Positions 45,389-54,517 are shown, counted from the stretch's first letter. The stretch is DNA of 64,000 nucleotides from Saccharopolyspora rhizosphaerae (GCF_003931915.1 NZ_RSAA01000008.1:124001-188000); one strand, 5' to 3'. A program made the numbers and translations. The notes: a model not told the origin generated them from the sequence alone.

Positions 45389-46024
45389 TCAGCTGATCGT
45401 GGTCGTGGTGAGCGTGGGGTTGGGGTTCGGGAAGCAGGCCGACGGGACGTCGACGTCGCCGACCAGCGAGGACACGACCGCGGTGAAGGTCAGACCCGGG
45501 TCCTCGTAGCTGGTGCCGGCCAGCTTGGTCTCGATGGTGCCCGACTCACCGGCGGTCAGGTGCACGGTGATGGTGGGCAGCTCGAACTCGGCGCCCCCGG
45601 CGATCGGGCCGTCGAGGTGCAGCGTGGCCATGCCGTTCTCGACGTTGAGGGTCGGCGGGTTCGGGCCCAAGCCCGAACCACCGGCCAGGTCGGCCGAGAC
45701 GTAGGTGGAGTTCGCCGGGATCGGGATCTTCAGGTCGAACCCGCCGACCTCCTTGACGGTGTTGCCGTTGACCTCACCGGGGATGGTGTTCACCGCCGGG
45801 TCCACGACGACGTCGAAAGCCGCTCCGGGGGCGACGGTTTCGGGTGCTGTGACGTCGGTGGTCTGCTGCAGGCTGAACTCCTGGGCTCCCAGCGGGGAGT
45901 CACCGGAGCAGTCGAAGTTGACGTCGAAAGGAGCCGCCACCGCCTGCGGGGCGACGGCGAGCGCTGCGGTTGCGGCGAAAGCGGCAGCGATAGCGGCGCG
46001 CTTTCCACTGAGGACGGACTTCAT
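45389..46024 (-). CDS. Secreted beta-rich protein of unknown function
   Basis: 211 residues. Clear signal peptide: MKSVLSGKRAAIAAAFAATA then cleavage near AVAA-PF at about 30. The mature part has one Cys pair (CSGD near 39 and SACF near 197), many Gly, Pro, Thr and Val, and little helix, suggesting a beta-sandwich. It resembles small exported proteins of mycobacteria and relatives, but I cannot name the family. Monocistronic with its own promoter region of about 345 bases upstream. A surface or matrix protein is likely. Confidence 0.75.
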   Translation of the reverse strand: MKSVLSGKRAAIAAAFAATAALAVAPQAVAAPFDVNFDCSGDSPLGAQEFSLQQTTDVTAPETVAPGAAFDVVVDPAVNTIPGEVNGNTVKEVGGFDLKIPIPANSTYVSADLAGGSGLGPNPPTLNVENGMATLHLDGPIAGGAEFELPTITVHLTAGESGTIETKLAGTSYEDPGLTFTAVVSSLVGDVDVPSACFPNPNPTLTTTTIS

Positions 46025-46343
46025 CGGCCTCTCCTGCGTGTTTTGAGGGATACGAGAAGTGCTGCCCGCGCGGCGATCTGAAAACTACCGACGAGTAAAC
46101 AACTGGTCAACGGCGTTGTTTTTGCCGGACTTACCACCTGTGACGCACCGTCACCGCGCTGAGCCGACCGGGTCCGCACCACCGCCGTCCCAGCGAGAAC
46201 CGCTCCGCCGGCCGCATCCGGACGATCCGGACGAACCCGGCGCACCGGCACCGATCGTGATCGCCCGGCCACCCGTTCGGCCGTCCCGACATCACCCCGG
46301 GCTCGTCCCCCTCCGGTTCCCGGAGTTGGGGCTAGCGCGACAT
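46025..46343. promoter_or_regulatory. Divergent promoter region, secreted protein and HAD operon
   Basis: About 320 bases without a gene. The part next to the secreted-protein gene is AT-richer (46080-46140). The other end runs into the TetR operator at 46344. Confidence 0.4.
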
Positions 46344-46357
46344 ACCGTCTAGTCGGT
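46344..46357. promoter_or_regulatory. TetR-type operator in front of the HAD-APH-ACAD operon
   Basis: ACCGTCTAGTCGGT, flanked by T and A to make TACCGTCTAGTCGGTA, ends 12 bases before the ATG at 46370. It differs by one arm position from the perfect ACCGACCAGTCGGT at 58714-58727. The probable repressor is the TetR protein at 54825-55442. Confidence 0.7.
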
Positions 46358-46369
46358 ACGGTCCTGTCC

Positions 46370-47053
46370 ATGGGTTCCAGTGCTGCCGGCCCGACCGTGC
46401 GCGCGGTCGTCTTCGACTACGGAGGTGTGCTCACCACGCCCACGCGCGACTCGATCAACGCGTGGCTGGCCGAAGAGCGGATCCGCCCCGAGCTGTTCTC
46501 CGCGACGCTCAAGGAGTGGCTCTCGCGCAACGCACCCGCGGGCACCCCCGTGCACCTGCTGGAGACCGGGGAGCTCGACGCCGACGGGTTCAACAAGGCC
46601 ATGGCCGCCCGGTTGCGCACCGTCGACGACGAGCCCGTCGCCCCCGATGACCTGCTCGGACGGCTCTTCGGGCGGATGGGTCCGGAACCGGCCATGCTGA
46701 CGCTGGTGCGGGACCTGCGCGAGCGCGGGATCCGCACCGCACTGCTGTCCAACAGCTGGGGGAACATCGACGCCTACCCGTGGGAGCAGCTGGCGGGGTT
46801 GTTCGACTCCACCGTCCTCTCCGGTGAGGTGGGGCTGCGCAAGCCGGACCCGCGCATCTACCAGATGAGCCTCAACGCGCTCGGCCTTCCCGCCGAGCAG
46901 ACCGCCTTCGTCGACGACGGTGCGCCCAACGTCGACGCCGCCCGCGACCTGGGCATGCACGCCGTGCTGCACACCGGTCCGGCGGAGACCCGAACCCGGC
47001 TGGCCGAACTGCTGCCCGCCGGATCCGTACCGCAAGACGAGGAGACCAGGTGA
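46370..47053 (+). CDS. HAD-superfamily hydrolase, ACAD10 N-domain-like
   Basis: 227 residues. HAD motif I is VVFDYGGVLTTP at about 14-25: the nucleophile Asp is present but the usual second Asp two residues later is Gly (DYG), as in the HAD part of animal ACAD10. Motif II LLSNSWGN, motif III Lys in GLRKPDPRIY at about 158, motif IV FVDDGAPNVDAA. First of three genes that correspond in order to the HAD, kinase-like and dehydrogenase domains of ACAD10. Its stop overlaps the GTG of the next gene. Phosphatase activity is uncertain because of the missing acid. Confidence 0.82.
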   Translation: MGSSAAGPTVRAVVFDYGGVLTTPTRDSINAWLAEERIRPELFSATLKEWLSRNAPAGTPVHLLETGELDADGFNKAMAARLRTVDDEPVAPDDLLGRLFGRMGPEPAMLTLVRDLRERGIRTALLSNSWGNIDAYPWEQLAGLFDSTVLSGEVGLRKPDPRIYQMSLNALGLPAEQTAFVDDGAPNVDAARDLGMHAVLHTGPAETRTRLAELLPAGSVPQDEETR

Positions 47054-48087
47054 ACGCACCCGAGCCCGACGAGCTCCCCGGCCTCGACCTGCAACGGTTG
47101 CGGGCCTGCCTCGACGTCGAGATGCCCGGCATGGTCACCGGCGAACTCACCGGTCAGCTGGTGCAGGGCGGCCGCTCGAACCTGACCTACATCGTCAGCG
47201 ACGGCACCGAGCAGTGGGTGGTGCGCCGTCCGCCGCTGGGTCACGTGCTGGCCACGGCGCACGACATGAGTCGCGAGCACCGGATGCTCACCGCCCTGGC
47301 GGGCACCCGCGTGCCGGTGCCGCGCGCGGAGCTGCTGTGCCAGGACGAGGAGGTCCTCGGCGCGCCGTTCTACGTCATGGAGTACGTGCCCGGCACCGTC
47401 TTCCGCACGCCCGAGCAGACCGAAGCGCTCACCGAGCAGCAGCGGTACGACCTCTCCTACCAGCTGATGGACGTGCTCGCCGACCTGCACTCGATCGAAC
47501 CCGCCTCGGTGGGACTGGCCGAGTTCGGCCGCCCGGAAGGGTTCCTCGAGCGCCAGGTCCGCCGGTGGACCAAGCAGCTCAAGGCCTCCCACAGCCGCGA
47601 GGTCGAGGGCATCGACGAGCTCTCGCAGAAGCTGGCGGCCTCGGTCCCGACGGGTGGACCGGTCGGCATCGTGCACGGCGACTACCGCCTGGACAACGTC
47701 ATCGTGGGCGCCGACCAGCAGATCAAGGCCGTGCTGGACTGGGAGATGGCCACCATCGGCGACCCGCTCACCGACCTCGGCCTGCTGGCCGTCTACTGGG
47801 AGGGCTTCAGCGGGCTGGACAACAACCCGATCGCCAAGGGCGTCGGCCCGGAGTTCGGTTTCCCCAGCGCCGAGCAGCTCTTCCAGCGCTACGCCGAGCG
47901 CAGCGAGCTGGACCTGTCCGACCTGGACTGGTACTTGGCCTTCGGCTACTTCAAGATCGCCGTGATCTTGGAGGGCATCCACTACCGCTTCATCCACGGC
48001 CAGACCGTCGGCGAGGGCTTCGAGCACGTCGGTGGTCTGGTGGCTCCGCTCGTCGCGCAGGGCCTGGCGACCCTCAAGGAGGCATGA
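47050..48087 (+). CDS. APH-family phosphotransferase, ACAD11 N-domain-like
   Basis: 345 residues, aminoglycoside-phosphotransferase/choline-kinase fold: GRSNLTYIVS nucleotide loop at about 40, catalytic loop IVHGDYRLDNVIVG (Brenner motif, about 207-220) and metal Asp in LDWEMATIGDPLTDLG at about 233. The same domain heads animal ACAD11, where phosphorylation of a 4-hydroxyacyl-CoA prepares it for elimination. An antibiotic-resistance role is unlikely given the operon. GTG start overlaps the HAD stop by four bases, and the dehydrogenase gene starts three bases after its stop. Confidence 0.85.
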   Translation: MNAPEPDELPGLDLQRLRACLDVEMPGMVTGELTGQLVQGGRSNLTYIVSDGTEQWVVRRPPLGHVLATAHDMSREHRMLTALAGTRVPVPRAELLCQDEEVLGAPFYVMEYVPGTVFRTPEQTEALTEQQRYDLSYQLMDVLADLHSIEPASVGLAEFGRPEGFLERQVRRWTKQLKASHSREVEGIDELSQKLAASVPTGGPVGIVHGDYRLDNVIVGADQQIKAVLDWEMATIGDPLTDLGLLAVYWEGFSGLDNNPIAKGVGPEFGFPSAEQLFQRYAERSELDLSDLDWYLAFGYFKIAVILEGIHYRFIHGQTVGEGFEHVGGLVAPLVAQGLATLKEA

Positions 48088-48090
48088 GAG

Positions 48091-49308
48091 ATGGATTTCG
48101 CGTTCGACGCCCAGACTCAGGAGCTGCAGGGCGAGCTGCTGGAGTTCATGGACTCGCACATCTACCCGGCCGAGCCGGTGTTCGCCCAGCAGCTCAACGA
48201 GGCGCCGGACCGCTGGTCGGCCCACCCACCGATCATGGAGGAGCTCAAGGCCGCGGCGCGCAAGCGCGGTCTGTGGAACCTCTTCCTGCCCGGTGACCAC
48301 GGCGCGGGCCTGACCAACCTGCAGTACGCGCCGCTCGCGGAGATCATGGGCCGTTCCGGTGCGCTGGCCCCGGAAGCGACCAACTGCGCCGCACCGGACA
48401 CCGGGAACATCGAGGTGCTGACCCAGTTCGGCACCGAGGCCCAGCAGAAGCAGTGGCTGCAGCCGCTGCTGGAGGGCGAGATCCGCTCGGCGTTCTGCAT
48501 GACCGAGCCGGACGTCGCCTCCTCCGACGCGACCAACATCGGCACCCGGATCACCCGCGACGGCGACCACTACGTCATCAACGGCCGGAAGTGGTTCTCC
48601 TCGGGTGCGATGAGCCCGCGCTGCAAGGTCCTGATCGTGATGGGCAAGACCGACCCGTCCGCCGAGCGGCACCGCCAGCAGAGCCAGGTGCTGGTGCCCA
48701 AGGACACCCCGGGCATCGAGATCAAGCGCAGCATGAACGTCTTCGGCTACGACGACGCCGACCACGGCGGTCACGCCGAGATCGTGTTCAACGACGTGCG
48801 CGTTCCCGTCGAGAACGTCATCTCCGGTGAGGGCGAAGGTTTCGCGATCGCCCAGGCCCGGCTCGGGCCGGGCCGCATCCACCACTGCATGCGCGCCATC
48901 GGCATGGCCGAGCGGGCGCTGGAGCTGATGTGCCGGCGCACCACCGACCGCGTCGCCTTCGGCAAGCCGCTGGCCGAGCAGGGCGTGGTGCAGCACTGGA
49001 TCGCCGAGTCCCGCGTCAAGATCGAGCAGGCCCGGCTGCTGGTGCTCAAGACGGCGTGGCTGATGGACACCGTCGGCAACCAGGGCGCGCACACCGAGAT
49101 CCAGGCCATCAAGGTCGCGGTCCCGGAGATGACGACCTGGGTCATCGACCGCGCCATCCAGGCGCACGGCGGAGGCGGCGTCTCCCAGGAGTTCCCGCTG
49201 GCCTCGCTCTACGCCCACGCCCGCACGCTGCACCTGGTCGACGGGCCGGACGAGGTCCACCGCCGCTCCCTGGCGCGCCGCGAGCTCCGCAAGTACAAGA
49301 CGAAGTAA
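48091..49308 (+). CDS. Acyl-CoA dehydrogenase, ACAD10/ACAD11-like
   Basis: 405 residues, full [23 protein letters not shown] at about 136, [15 protein letters not shown] at about 169, C-terminal [20 protein letters not shown] and [16 protein letters not shown] at about 355. Near the end, [19 protein letters not shown] has Asp (DGPDE) where typical ACADs use a catalytic Glu, which is the ACAD10/11 pattern. Together with the HAD and APH genes it makes a three-gene version of what animals encode as one polypeptide. Probable substrate is a medium- or long-chain, possibly 4-hydroxylated, CoA ester. Followed by a strong hairpin. Confidence 0.87.
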   Translation: MDFAFDAQTQELQGELLEFMDSHIYPAEPVFAQQLNEAPDRWSAHPPIMEELKAAARKRGLWNLFLPGDHGAGLTNLQYAPLAEIMGRSGALAPEATNCAAPDTGNIEVLTQFGTEAQQKQWLQPLLEGEIRSAFCMTEPDVASSDATNIGTRITRDGDHYVINGRKWFSSGAMSPRCKVLIVMGKTDPSAERHRQQSQVLVPKDTPGIEIKRSMNVFGYDDADHGGHAEIVFNDVRVPVENVISGEGEGFAIAQARLGPGRIHHCMRAIGMAERALELMCRRTTDRVAFGKPLAEQGVVQHWIAESRVKIEQARLLVLKTAWLMDTVGNQGAHTEIQAIKVAVPEMTTWVIDRAIQAHGGGGVSQEFPLASLYAHARTLHLVDGPDEVHRRSLARRELRKYKTK

Positions 49309-49343
49309 CCCACCACCGCCCTCCCCCGTTACCCCTGACGGAA

Positions 49344-49379
49344 CCCCCGCCCCGGGTGCTCGGCCACCCGGGGCGGGGG
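49344..49379. terminator. Hairpin between the ACAD11-like gene and the SDR gene
   Basis: Perfect 15-bp stem CCCCCGCCCCGGGTG with its complement around CTCGGC. It splits the plus-strand gene cluster into two likely transcription units or attenuates the second. Confidence 0.7.
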
Positions 49380-49413
49380 AGGTTCACAAGCACAGAACAG
49401 CGAGGAGTTGTCC

Positions 49414-50169
49414 ATGGCTGAGAGGCGTGTCGCGATCGTCACCGGTGCCGCTCGCGGGATCGGCGCCGCCACCGCGAAGAGGCTGGCAGAAGACGGCTTC
49501 GCCGTCGGTGTCGTCGACCTCGACGAGAAGCAGTGCGCTGAAACGGTTTCGGCGATCGAGTCCGGCGGCGGCAAGGCGCTGGCCGTGGGGGCCAACGTCG
49601 CCGACGCCGAGCAGGTGCAGGCCGCCGTCGACAGGATCGCCTCCGAGCTGGGCGCACCGACCGTGCTGGTCAACAACGCCGGCGTGCTGCGCGACAACAT
49701 GCTGTTCAAGATGTCCGAGGACGACTGGGACACCGTGATGAACGTGCACCTGCGCGGCTCGTTCCTGATGGCCCGCGCGGTGCAGAAGCACATGGTCGAG
49801 GCCAAGTGGGGCCGGATCATCAACCTGTCGTCGACCTCGGCGCTGGGCAACCGCGGCCAGGCCAACTACTCCACCGCCAAGGCCGGTCTGCAGGGCCTGA
49901 CCAAGACCCTCGCGATCGAGCTGGGCAAGTTCGGCATCACCGCCAACGCCATCGCCCCGGGCTTCATCGCCACCGACATGACCAAGGCGACCGCCGAGCG
50001 CGTCGGCATGTCCTTCGAGGACTTCACCACCGCCGCGATCTCCCAGATCCCGGTGGGACGGGCCGGCAAGCCCGAGGACATCGCCAACACGGTCTCCTTC
50101 TTCGTCGACGAGCGTTCCGGCTTCGTCTCCGGCCAGGTCGTCTACGTGGCCGGCGGACCGAAGGCGTGA
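49414..50169 (+). CDS. FabG-like short-chain dehydrogenase/reductase
   Basis: 251 residues from ATG 49414, six bases after GAGGAG; a TTG two codons earlier is less likely. Rossmann loop TGAARGIGAATAKRL at about 9-23, NNAG at about 88, catalytic Ser in LSSTSAL and YxxxK in YSTAKAG at about 153. C-terminal GQVVYVAGGP. Closest in style to beta-ketoacyl-CoA/ACP reductases. In this setting it should oxidise a 3-hydroxyacyl-CoA. It overlaps the next dehydrogenase gene as GTGA. Confidence 0.85.
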   Translation: MAERRVAIVTGAARGIGAATAKRLAEDGFAVGVVDLDEKQCAETVSAIESGGGKALAVGANVADAEQVQAAVDRIASELGAPTVLVNNAGVLRDNMLFKMSEDDWDTVMNVHLRGSFLMARAVQKHMVEAKWGRIINLSSTSALGNRGQANYSTAKAGLQGLTKTLAIELGKFGITANAIAPGFIATDMTKATAERVGMSFEDFTTAAISQIPVGRAGKPEDIANTVSFFVDERSGFVSGQVVYVAGGPKA

Positions 50170-51353
50170 CCGCCGTGGACGCCACCGAGCTGCGCGGCCG
50201 GGTCCAGGAGTTCCTGGCCGCGCACGACCCGAAGAGCACCGACCGGCTGGAGTTCCTGCGCGCCCGGTTCGACGCCGGGCTCGCGTGGGTGCACTTCCCG
50301 GAGGGGCTGGGCGGCCTGGGCGCGGCCCGCGAGCTGCAGGCCGAGGTCGACGCCGCGTTCGCCGAGGCGGGCGCGCCCGACAACCAGCCGCAGACCAACG
50401 TCATCGGCCTGGGCATGGCCGCCCCGACGATCCTGCGGTTCGGCGACGACGAGCAGCGCCGCCGCTACCTCCGCCCGCTGTGGACCGGCGAGGAGATCTG
50501 GTGCCAGCTGTTCAGCGAGCCGGGCGCGGGCTCGGACCTCGCTGCGCTGTCCACCCGTGCGGTCCGGGACGGCGACGAGTGGGTCGTCGACGGGCAGAAG
50601 GTGTGGACCTCGCTGGCGCACAAGGCCCGCTGGGCGATCCTGGTGACCCGCTCGGACCCGGACCAGCCCAAGCACAAGGGGCTGACGTACTTCATCTGCG
50701 ACATGACCGCCCCGGGCGTGGAAGTCCGCCCGCTGCGGCAGATCACGGGTGAGGCCGAGTTCAACGAGGTCTTCCTGAGCGGGGTGCGCATCCCCGACTC
50801 GCAGCGGCTCGGCGAGGTCGGCCAGGGCTGGTCGGTCGCGCTGGGCACGTTGATGAACGAGCGGGTCGCGATCGGTGGCCGCACTCCCCCGCGCGAGAGC
50901 GGTCTCATCGGCGCCGCCGCCGAGCAGTGGCGCGAGCACCCTGAGAAGCGCACTCCCGGCCTGCACGACCGGTTGCTGGAGCTGTGGGTGGAGGCCGAGG
51001 CCGTGCGGCTGTCCAGCATCCGGCTGCGCCAGCAGATGGCCGTCGGCGAACCCGGGCCGGAGGGGTCGGCGATCAAGTCGGCCTTCGCCGAGCTCAACCA
51101 GCGGATCACCGGCTACCAGCTGGAGCTGCTGGGCGAGGAGGGCCTGGAGTACGACGACTGGACGTTCCGCCAGCCCGAGTACACCGACTTCACCAAGCGG
51201 GGTCCCGGTTTCCGCTACCTGCGGGCCCGGGGCAACACGATCGAGGGCGGGACGACGGAGGTCCTGCGCAACGTCATCGCCGAGCGGGTCCTCGGGTTGC
51301 CACCGGAGATCCGGACCGACAAGGACAAGCCGTGGAAGGAGCTGCCGCGATGA
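50166..51353 (+). CDS. Acyl-CoA dehydrogenase, large-type subunit
   Basis: 395 residues. N-terminal domain is short; LFSEPGAGSDLAALSTRAV at about 117 and KVWTSLAHKARWAIL at about 144 mark the FAD-binding beta domain. The C-terminal NTIEGGTTEVLRNVIAERVL keeps the Glu (IEGG) expected for a catalytic base, in contrast to FadE30 and FadE31. An insertion at about 325-345 (LEYDDWTFRQPEYTDF) is typical of the actinobacterial alpha subunits that pair with a short partner, here the next gene, with which it overlaps by four bases. Confidence 0.85.
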   Translation: MTAVDATELRGRVQEFLAAHDPKSTDRLEFLRARFDAGLAWVHFPEGLGGLGAARELQAEVDAAFAEAGAPDNQPQTNVIGLGMAAPTILRFGDDEQRRRYLRPLWTGEEIWCQLFSEPGAGSDLAALSTRAVRDGDEWVVDGQKVWTSLAHKARWAILVTRSDPDQPKHKGLTYFICDMTAPGVEVRPLRQITGEAEFNEVFLSGVRIPDSQRLGEVGQGWSVALGTLMNERVAIGGRTPPRESGLIGAAAEQWREHPEKRTPGLHDRLLELWVEAEAVRLSSIRLRQQMAVGEPGPEGSAIKSAFAELNQRITGYQLELLGEEGLEYDDWTFRQPEYTDFTKRGPGFRYLRARGNTIEGGTTEVLRNVIAERVLGLPPEIRTDKDKPWKELPR

Positions 51354-52447
51354 CGGACCTGCTCTACACCGAGGTCGAGGAGGACCTGCGCTCCGGCGTG
51401 CGCCGGGTGCTGCGGGACCGCTGCGACTGGACGGCCGTCCTAGCCCGCGTCGAGACCGACGAGCCCTACGACCTGGAGCTGTGGCGCTCGCTGGCCGGTG
51501 AGATGGGGCTGGCGGGCCTGCTGGTCCCGGAGGAGCTGGGCGGCGCCGGTGCCACGGCGCGGGAGCTGTCGGTGGTGGCCGAGGAGATCGGCCGCGCGGT
51601 CGCCCCGGTCCCGTTCCTGAGCACCGTGCTGGCGACCACCGCGTTGGCGGGCTGCGGGGAGACGTCCGTGCTCCCGCAGCTGGTGGAGGGCTCGAAGGTG
51701 GGCACGGTCGCCGTCGGCCTGACCACGGTCCCGCACGCGCCGTTCCCGCAAGCGGTGAAGGCCGAGGGCTCGGCGCTGACCGGCACGGTGTCGGCAGTGG
51801 TCGACCTCGAGGTGGCCGACCACGTGGTCGTCCCGGCCGTGGACACCGACGGCTCGGCACTGTACCTCGTGGAGGCCGCCGCGGCGACGCGCACGCCGAC
51901 GACTCCGCTGGACCTGACCCGGCGCCTCGGCGTGCTGAGCCTCGACGGCACTCCCGGCGAGCGCATCGCCTCCGGCGCGGAGGCGGAGCGCGTTCTGCGC
52001 CGAGCGCTGGTCACGGCGGCGGGGACGCTGGCCGCCGAACAGGTCGGGCTCGCCCAGCACTGCCTGGACACCACCGTCGAGTACGGCAAGACCCGCTACC
52101 AGTTCGGCAGGCAGATCGGGTCGTTCCAGGCCGTCAAGCACCGCTTGGCCGACCTGTGGACGAAGATCAGCATGGCGCGTGCGGTCTCCCGCAACGCCTC
52201 CGACGCGCTGGCCTCGGGCAGCGAGGAGGAGCTGGCGGTGGCGCTGGCCCAGGCCTACACCTCCGACCTCGTGGTCCGCGCGGCCGAGGAGCACTTGCAG
52301 CTGCACGGTGGCATCGGCATGACCTGGGAGCACCCCGCGCACCTGTACCTCGGCCGCGCGAAGAGCTCCCAGCTCACCTTCGGCATCGCCGAGGCACACC
52401 GCGCCCGGATCGCCGAACTCGTCGACCTTCCCGGAGGAAGCGCATGA
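51350..52447 (+). CDS. Acyl-CoA dehydrogenase, small-type partner subunit
   Basis: 365 residues. Reduced beta domain, with conserved helical blocks PEELGGAGATARELSVVAEE at about 58, TRYQFGRQIGSFQAVKHR at about 244 and QLHGGIGMTWEHPAHLYLGR at about 317. Same architecture as the fadE gene at 7601. Probably forms an alpha2beta2 enzyme with the preceding gene. Start and stop both overlap neighbours by four bases, so expression is tightly coupled with the ACAD before and the MaoC hydratase after. Confidence 0.84.
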   Translation: MTDLLYTEVEEDLRSGVRRVLRDRCDWTAVLARVETDEPYDLELWRSLAGEMGLAGLLVPEELGGAGATARELSVVAEEIGRAVAPVPFLSTVLATTALAGCGETSVLPQLVEGSKVGTVAVGLTTVPHAPFPQAVKAEGSALTGTVSAVVDLEVADHVVVPAVDTDGSALYLVEAAAATRTPTTPLDLTRRLGVLSLDGTPGERIASGAEAERVLRRALVTAAGTLAAEQVGLAQHCLDTTVEYGKTRYQFGRQIGSFQAVKHRLADLWTKISMARAVSRNASDALASGSEEELAVALAQAYTSDLVVRAAEEHLQLHGGIGMTWEHPAHLYLGRAKSSQLTFGIAEAHRARIAELVDLPGGSA

Positions 52448-52896
52448 AGGTTTTCACCAGCAAGGAAGAGATCCTCGCCGCCAAGGGTGAGCAGCTGGGC
52501 ACCAGCGAGTGGCTGACCATCACCCAGGAGCAGGTCAACACCTTCGCCGACGCGACCCACGACCACCAGTGGATCCACGTCGACGTCGAGAAGGCCCAGA
52601 GCGGTCCGTTCGGCGGGCCGATCGCCCACGGCTTCCTGACCTTGAGCCTGCTGCCCAAGCTGAACTCGGAGACCTTCCGGGTCGAGAACGTCAAGATGGG
52701 CATCAACTACGGTCTGAACAAGGTCCGGTTCCCCTCGCCGGTGCCGGTCGGTTCCCGGGTGCGCTCGACGACCGAGCTCGTCGACGCCACCGAGATCGAG
52801 GGCGGCCTCCAGCTCGCGGTGAAGTCCACTGTGGAGATCGAGGGTGCCGACAAGCCCGCCTGCGTCGCGGAGTTCCTGACCCGCGTCCTGCTCTGA
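52444..52896 (+). CDS. MaoC-family enoyl-CoA hydratase (HtdZ/Rv0130-like)
   Basis: 150 residues, complete single-domain R-hydratase: WLTITQEQVNTFADATHDHQ at about 23, with catalytic Asp/His in ATHDHQWIHVD, then GPIAHGFLTLSLLPKL. Length and motif agree with the Rv0130/HtdZ group, active as homodimers. It completes a beta-oxidation set (dehydrogenase, hydratase, SDR) in this cluster; a thiolase is missing locally. Ends 21 bases before a perfect terminator stem. Confidence 0.88.
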   Translation: MKVFTSKEEILAAKGEQLGTSEWLTITQEQVNTFADATHDHQWIHVDVEKAQSGPFGGPIAHGFLTLSLLPKLNSETFRVENVKMGINYGLNKVRFPSPVPVGSRVRSTTELVDATEIEGGLQLAVKSTVEIEGADKPACVAEFLTRVLL

Positions 52897-52917
52897 GCGC
52901 AGGTCCCGTCGTTCCAC

Positions 52918-52955
52918 CGAGGTGGGGAAGTTCCCGCGGGAACTTCCCCACCTCG
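52918..52955. terminator. Perfect 18-bp terminator stem between convergent genes
   Basis: CGAGGTGGGGAAGTTCCC pairs perfectly with its complement, with GC at the tip. It is flanked by TCTTCT and serves the MaoC gene (plus) and AbgT gene (minus). Confidence 0.87.
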
Positions 52956-52960
52956 TCTTC

Positions 52961-54517
52961 TCACGGCTGGACGTGGATACCCATGCCCGGACCGAGCGGG
53001 ATGTCGGCGAAGTAGAAGACCGTCATGACCAGCGCCCACAGCAGCCAGAACGGGACCACGAAGGGCACCATCCGGGCCACCAGGGTGCCGATCCCGGCGT
53101 GCGGTTCGTAGCGGCGCAGGTAACCCAGGATGATGATCATGTACGGGTTCAGCGGCGTCATGATCTGGGTCGCGGAGTCACCGACGCGGAATGCCGCCTG
53201 CGCGAAGCCGGGTTCGAACCCCAGCAGCGCGAACATCGGCACGAACACCGCCGCCATCAACGTCCACAGGCTCGACCCGGAGATGATGAACAGGTTCAGC
53301 AGCGAGGCGAGCAGCATGAACCCGAGGAACGCCGGGTAGCCGTCCAGGTGCAGCGACTGCAGCAGGTCCGCCCCGGAAACCGCCACCAGCGCACCGAGGT
53401 TCGTCCAGTTGAACAGCGCGATGAACTGCCCGAGCATGAACGCCAGCACCAGGAACCCGGTCAGCTCGCGCAGCGACAGCGCCATCAGCCGGGGCACGTC
53501 GGCGGGCTTGGTGATCGACCCCGCCTTGGCGCCGTAGGCGATCGCCGGCACGGCGAAGCCGAGGAAGATCAGCGTGGTCACCGAGTCCATCAGCGGCGAG
53601 TCCGGCAGGAAACCGCCCTCGTCGTTGGCCAGCGGCGAGTCCGGCCAGAACACCAGCAGCAGCACCAGCGCGGTCGTGACCAGGAACGAGATCCCGGCCC
53701 ACACCAGGCCCCGGCGCTCGGCCGGTTCCAGCGCGACCTTGAGGTCACCCTCCGGCTCGCCGTCGACGACCTCGCGCGCGACCCCGTTGCGGACCAGGCG
53801 CGGCTCGACGAGCCGGTCGATGAGGAACCCGGCCAGCAGCCCCAGCAGCACGGCCGAGACCGCGTTGAAGTAGTAGTTCGACACCGGGGTGACCAGCGTG
53901 CCCGGGTTCGGCAACGTCTCGGCCACCGTGTTGCTGATCCCGGAGAACAGCGCGTCCAGGCTGGTGACCACGATCGACGTCGAGTAGCCGGCTCCGGTCG
54001 CGGCGAAGCCGCCGAGCAGACCGGCGACCGGGTGCCGCCCAGCGGCTTTGAACACCAGCGCCGCCAGCGGCGGGATGATGATCATCGCCGAGTCGGCCAT
54101 CACGCTGGCGCTGACCCCGACCAAGCCCACCGCGTAGGGCAGCACCGCGCCGCGCGCGCTGCCGAACGACGACCTGATCAGCGCGGTCAGCAGGCCGGTC
54201 CGCTCGGCGAGCCCGACCGCCAGCATGATCGTGACGACCGTTTCCAGCGGCGGGAACCCGATGAAGTTCTCCGCCATCTTCGTGAACAGGAACTCCAGGC
54301 CCTCACCGGTGAACGCGCCGCGGATCGGCGTCGCCTTCTCGGCACCGGGGAGGGTGACCGTGACCCCGAACGCCGAGATCGCCGTCGAGACGACGGCCAC
54401 CACCAGGAACAGCAGTCCGAACAGGATGAACGGTTCGGGGAGCTTGTTGCCGATCCGCTCGATGAGGTTGAGGACGCGGTCCAGGCGCGGTGAACGCGCC
54501 ACTTCGGTCTCGCTCAA
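52961..54517 (-). CDS. AbgT-family transporter
   Basis: 518 residues with about eleven membrane helices. AbgT hallmarks: IGNKLPEPFILFGLLFLVV at about 22-40, a hairpin with GLVGVSASVMADSAMIIIPP at about 133-152 and SLWTLMAAVFVPMFALLG at about 418-435. PTxxN-type NPYMI near 466. Family members (AbgT, MtrF, YdaH) move p-aminobenzoyl-glutamate or export sulfonamides and related drugs with H+ exchange. Start appears to be TTG at 54517 with GGAG nearby. Not obviously linked to either neighbouring operon. Confidence 0.9.
   Translation of the reverse strand: MSETEVARSPRLDRVLNLIERIGNKLPEPFILFGLLFLVVAVVSTAISAFGVTVTLPGAEKATPIRGAFTGEGLEFLFTKMAENFIGFPPLETVVTIMLAVGLAERTGLLTALIRSSFGSARGAVLPYAVGLVGVSASVMADSAMIIIPPLAALVFKAAGRHPVAGLLGGFAATGAGYSTSIVVTSLDALFSGISNTVAETLPNPGTLVTPVSNYYFNAVSAVLLGLLAGFLIDRLVEPRLVRNGVAREVVDGEPEGDLKVALEPAERRGLVWAGISFLVTTALVLLLVFWPDSPLANDEGGFLPDSPLMDSVTTLIFLGFAVPAIAYGAKAGSITKPADVPRLMALSLRELTGFLVLAFMLGQFIALFNWTNLGALVAVSGADLLQSLHLDGYPAFLGFMLLASLLNLFIISGSSLWTLMAAVFVPMFALLGFEPGFAQAAFRVGDSATQIMTPLNPYMIIILGYLRRYEPHAGIGTLVARMVPFVVPFWLLWALVMTVFYFADIPLGPGMGIHVQP

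Noticed and set aside
47050-48087. Aminoglycoside resistance gene
   Set aside because: It has the APH fold, but its tight coupling to a HAD protein and an acyl-CoA dehydrogenase indicates a catabolic kinase.
46858-49260. An 800-codon minus-strand frame
   Set aside because: Antisense to the APH and ACAD genes, whose motifs are clear; no domain in the minus-strand translation.
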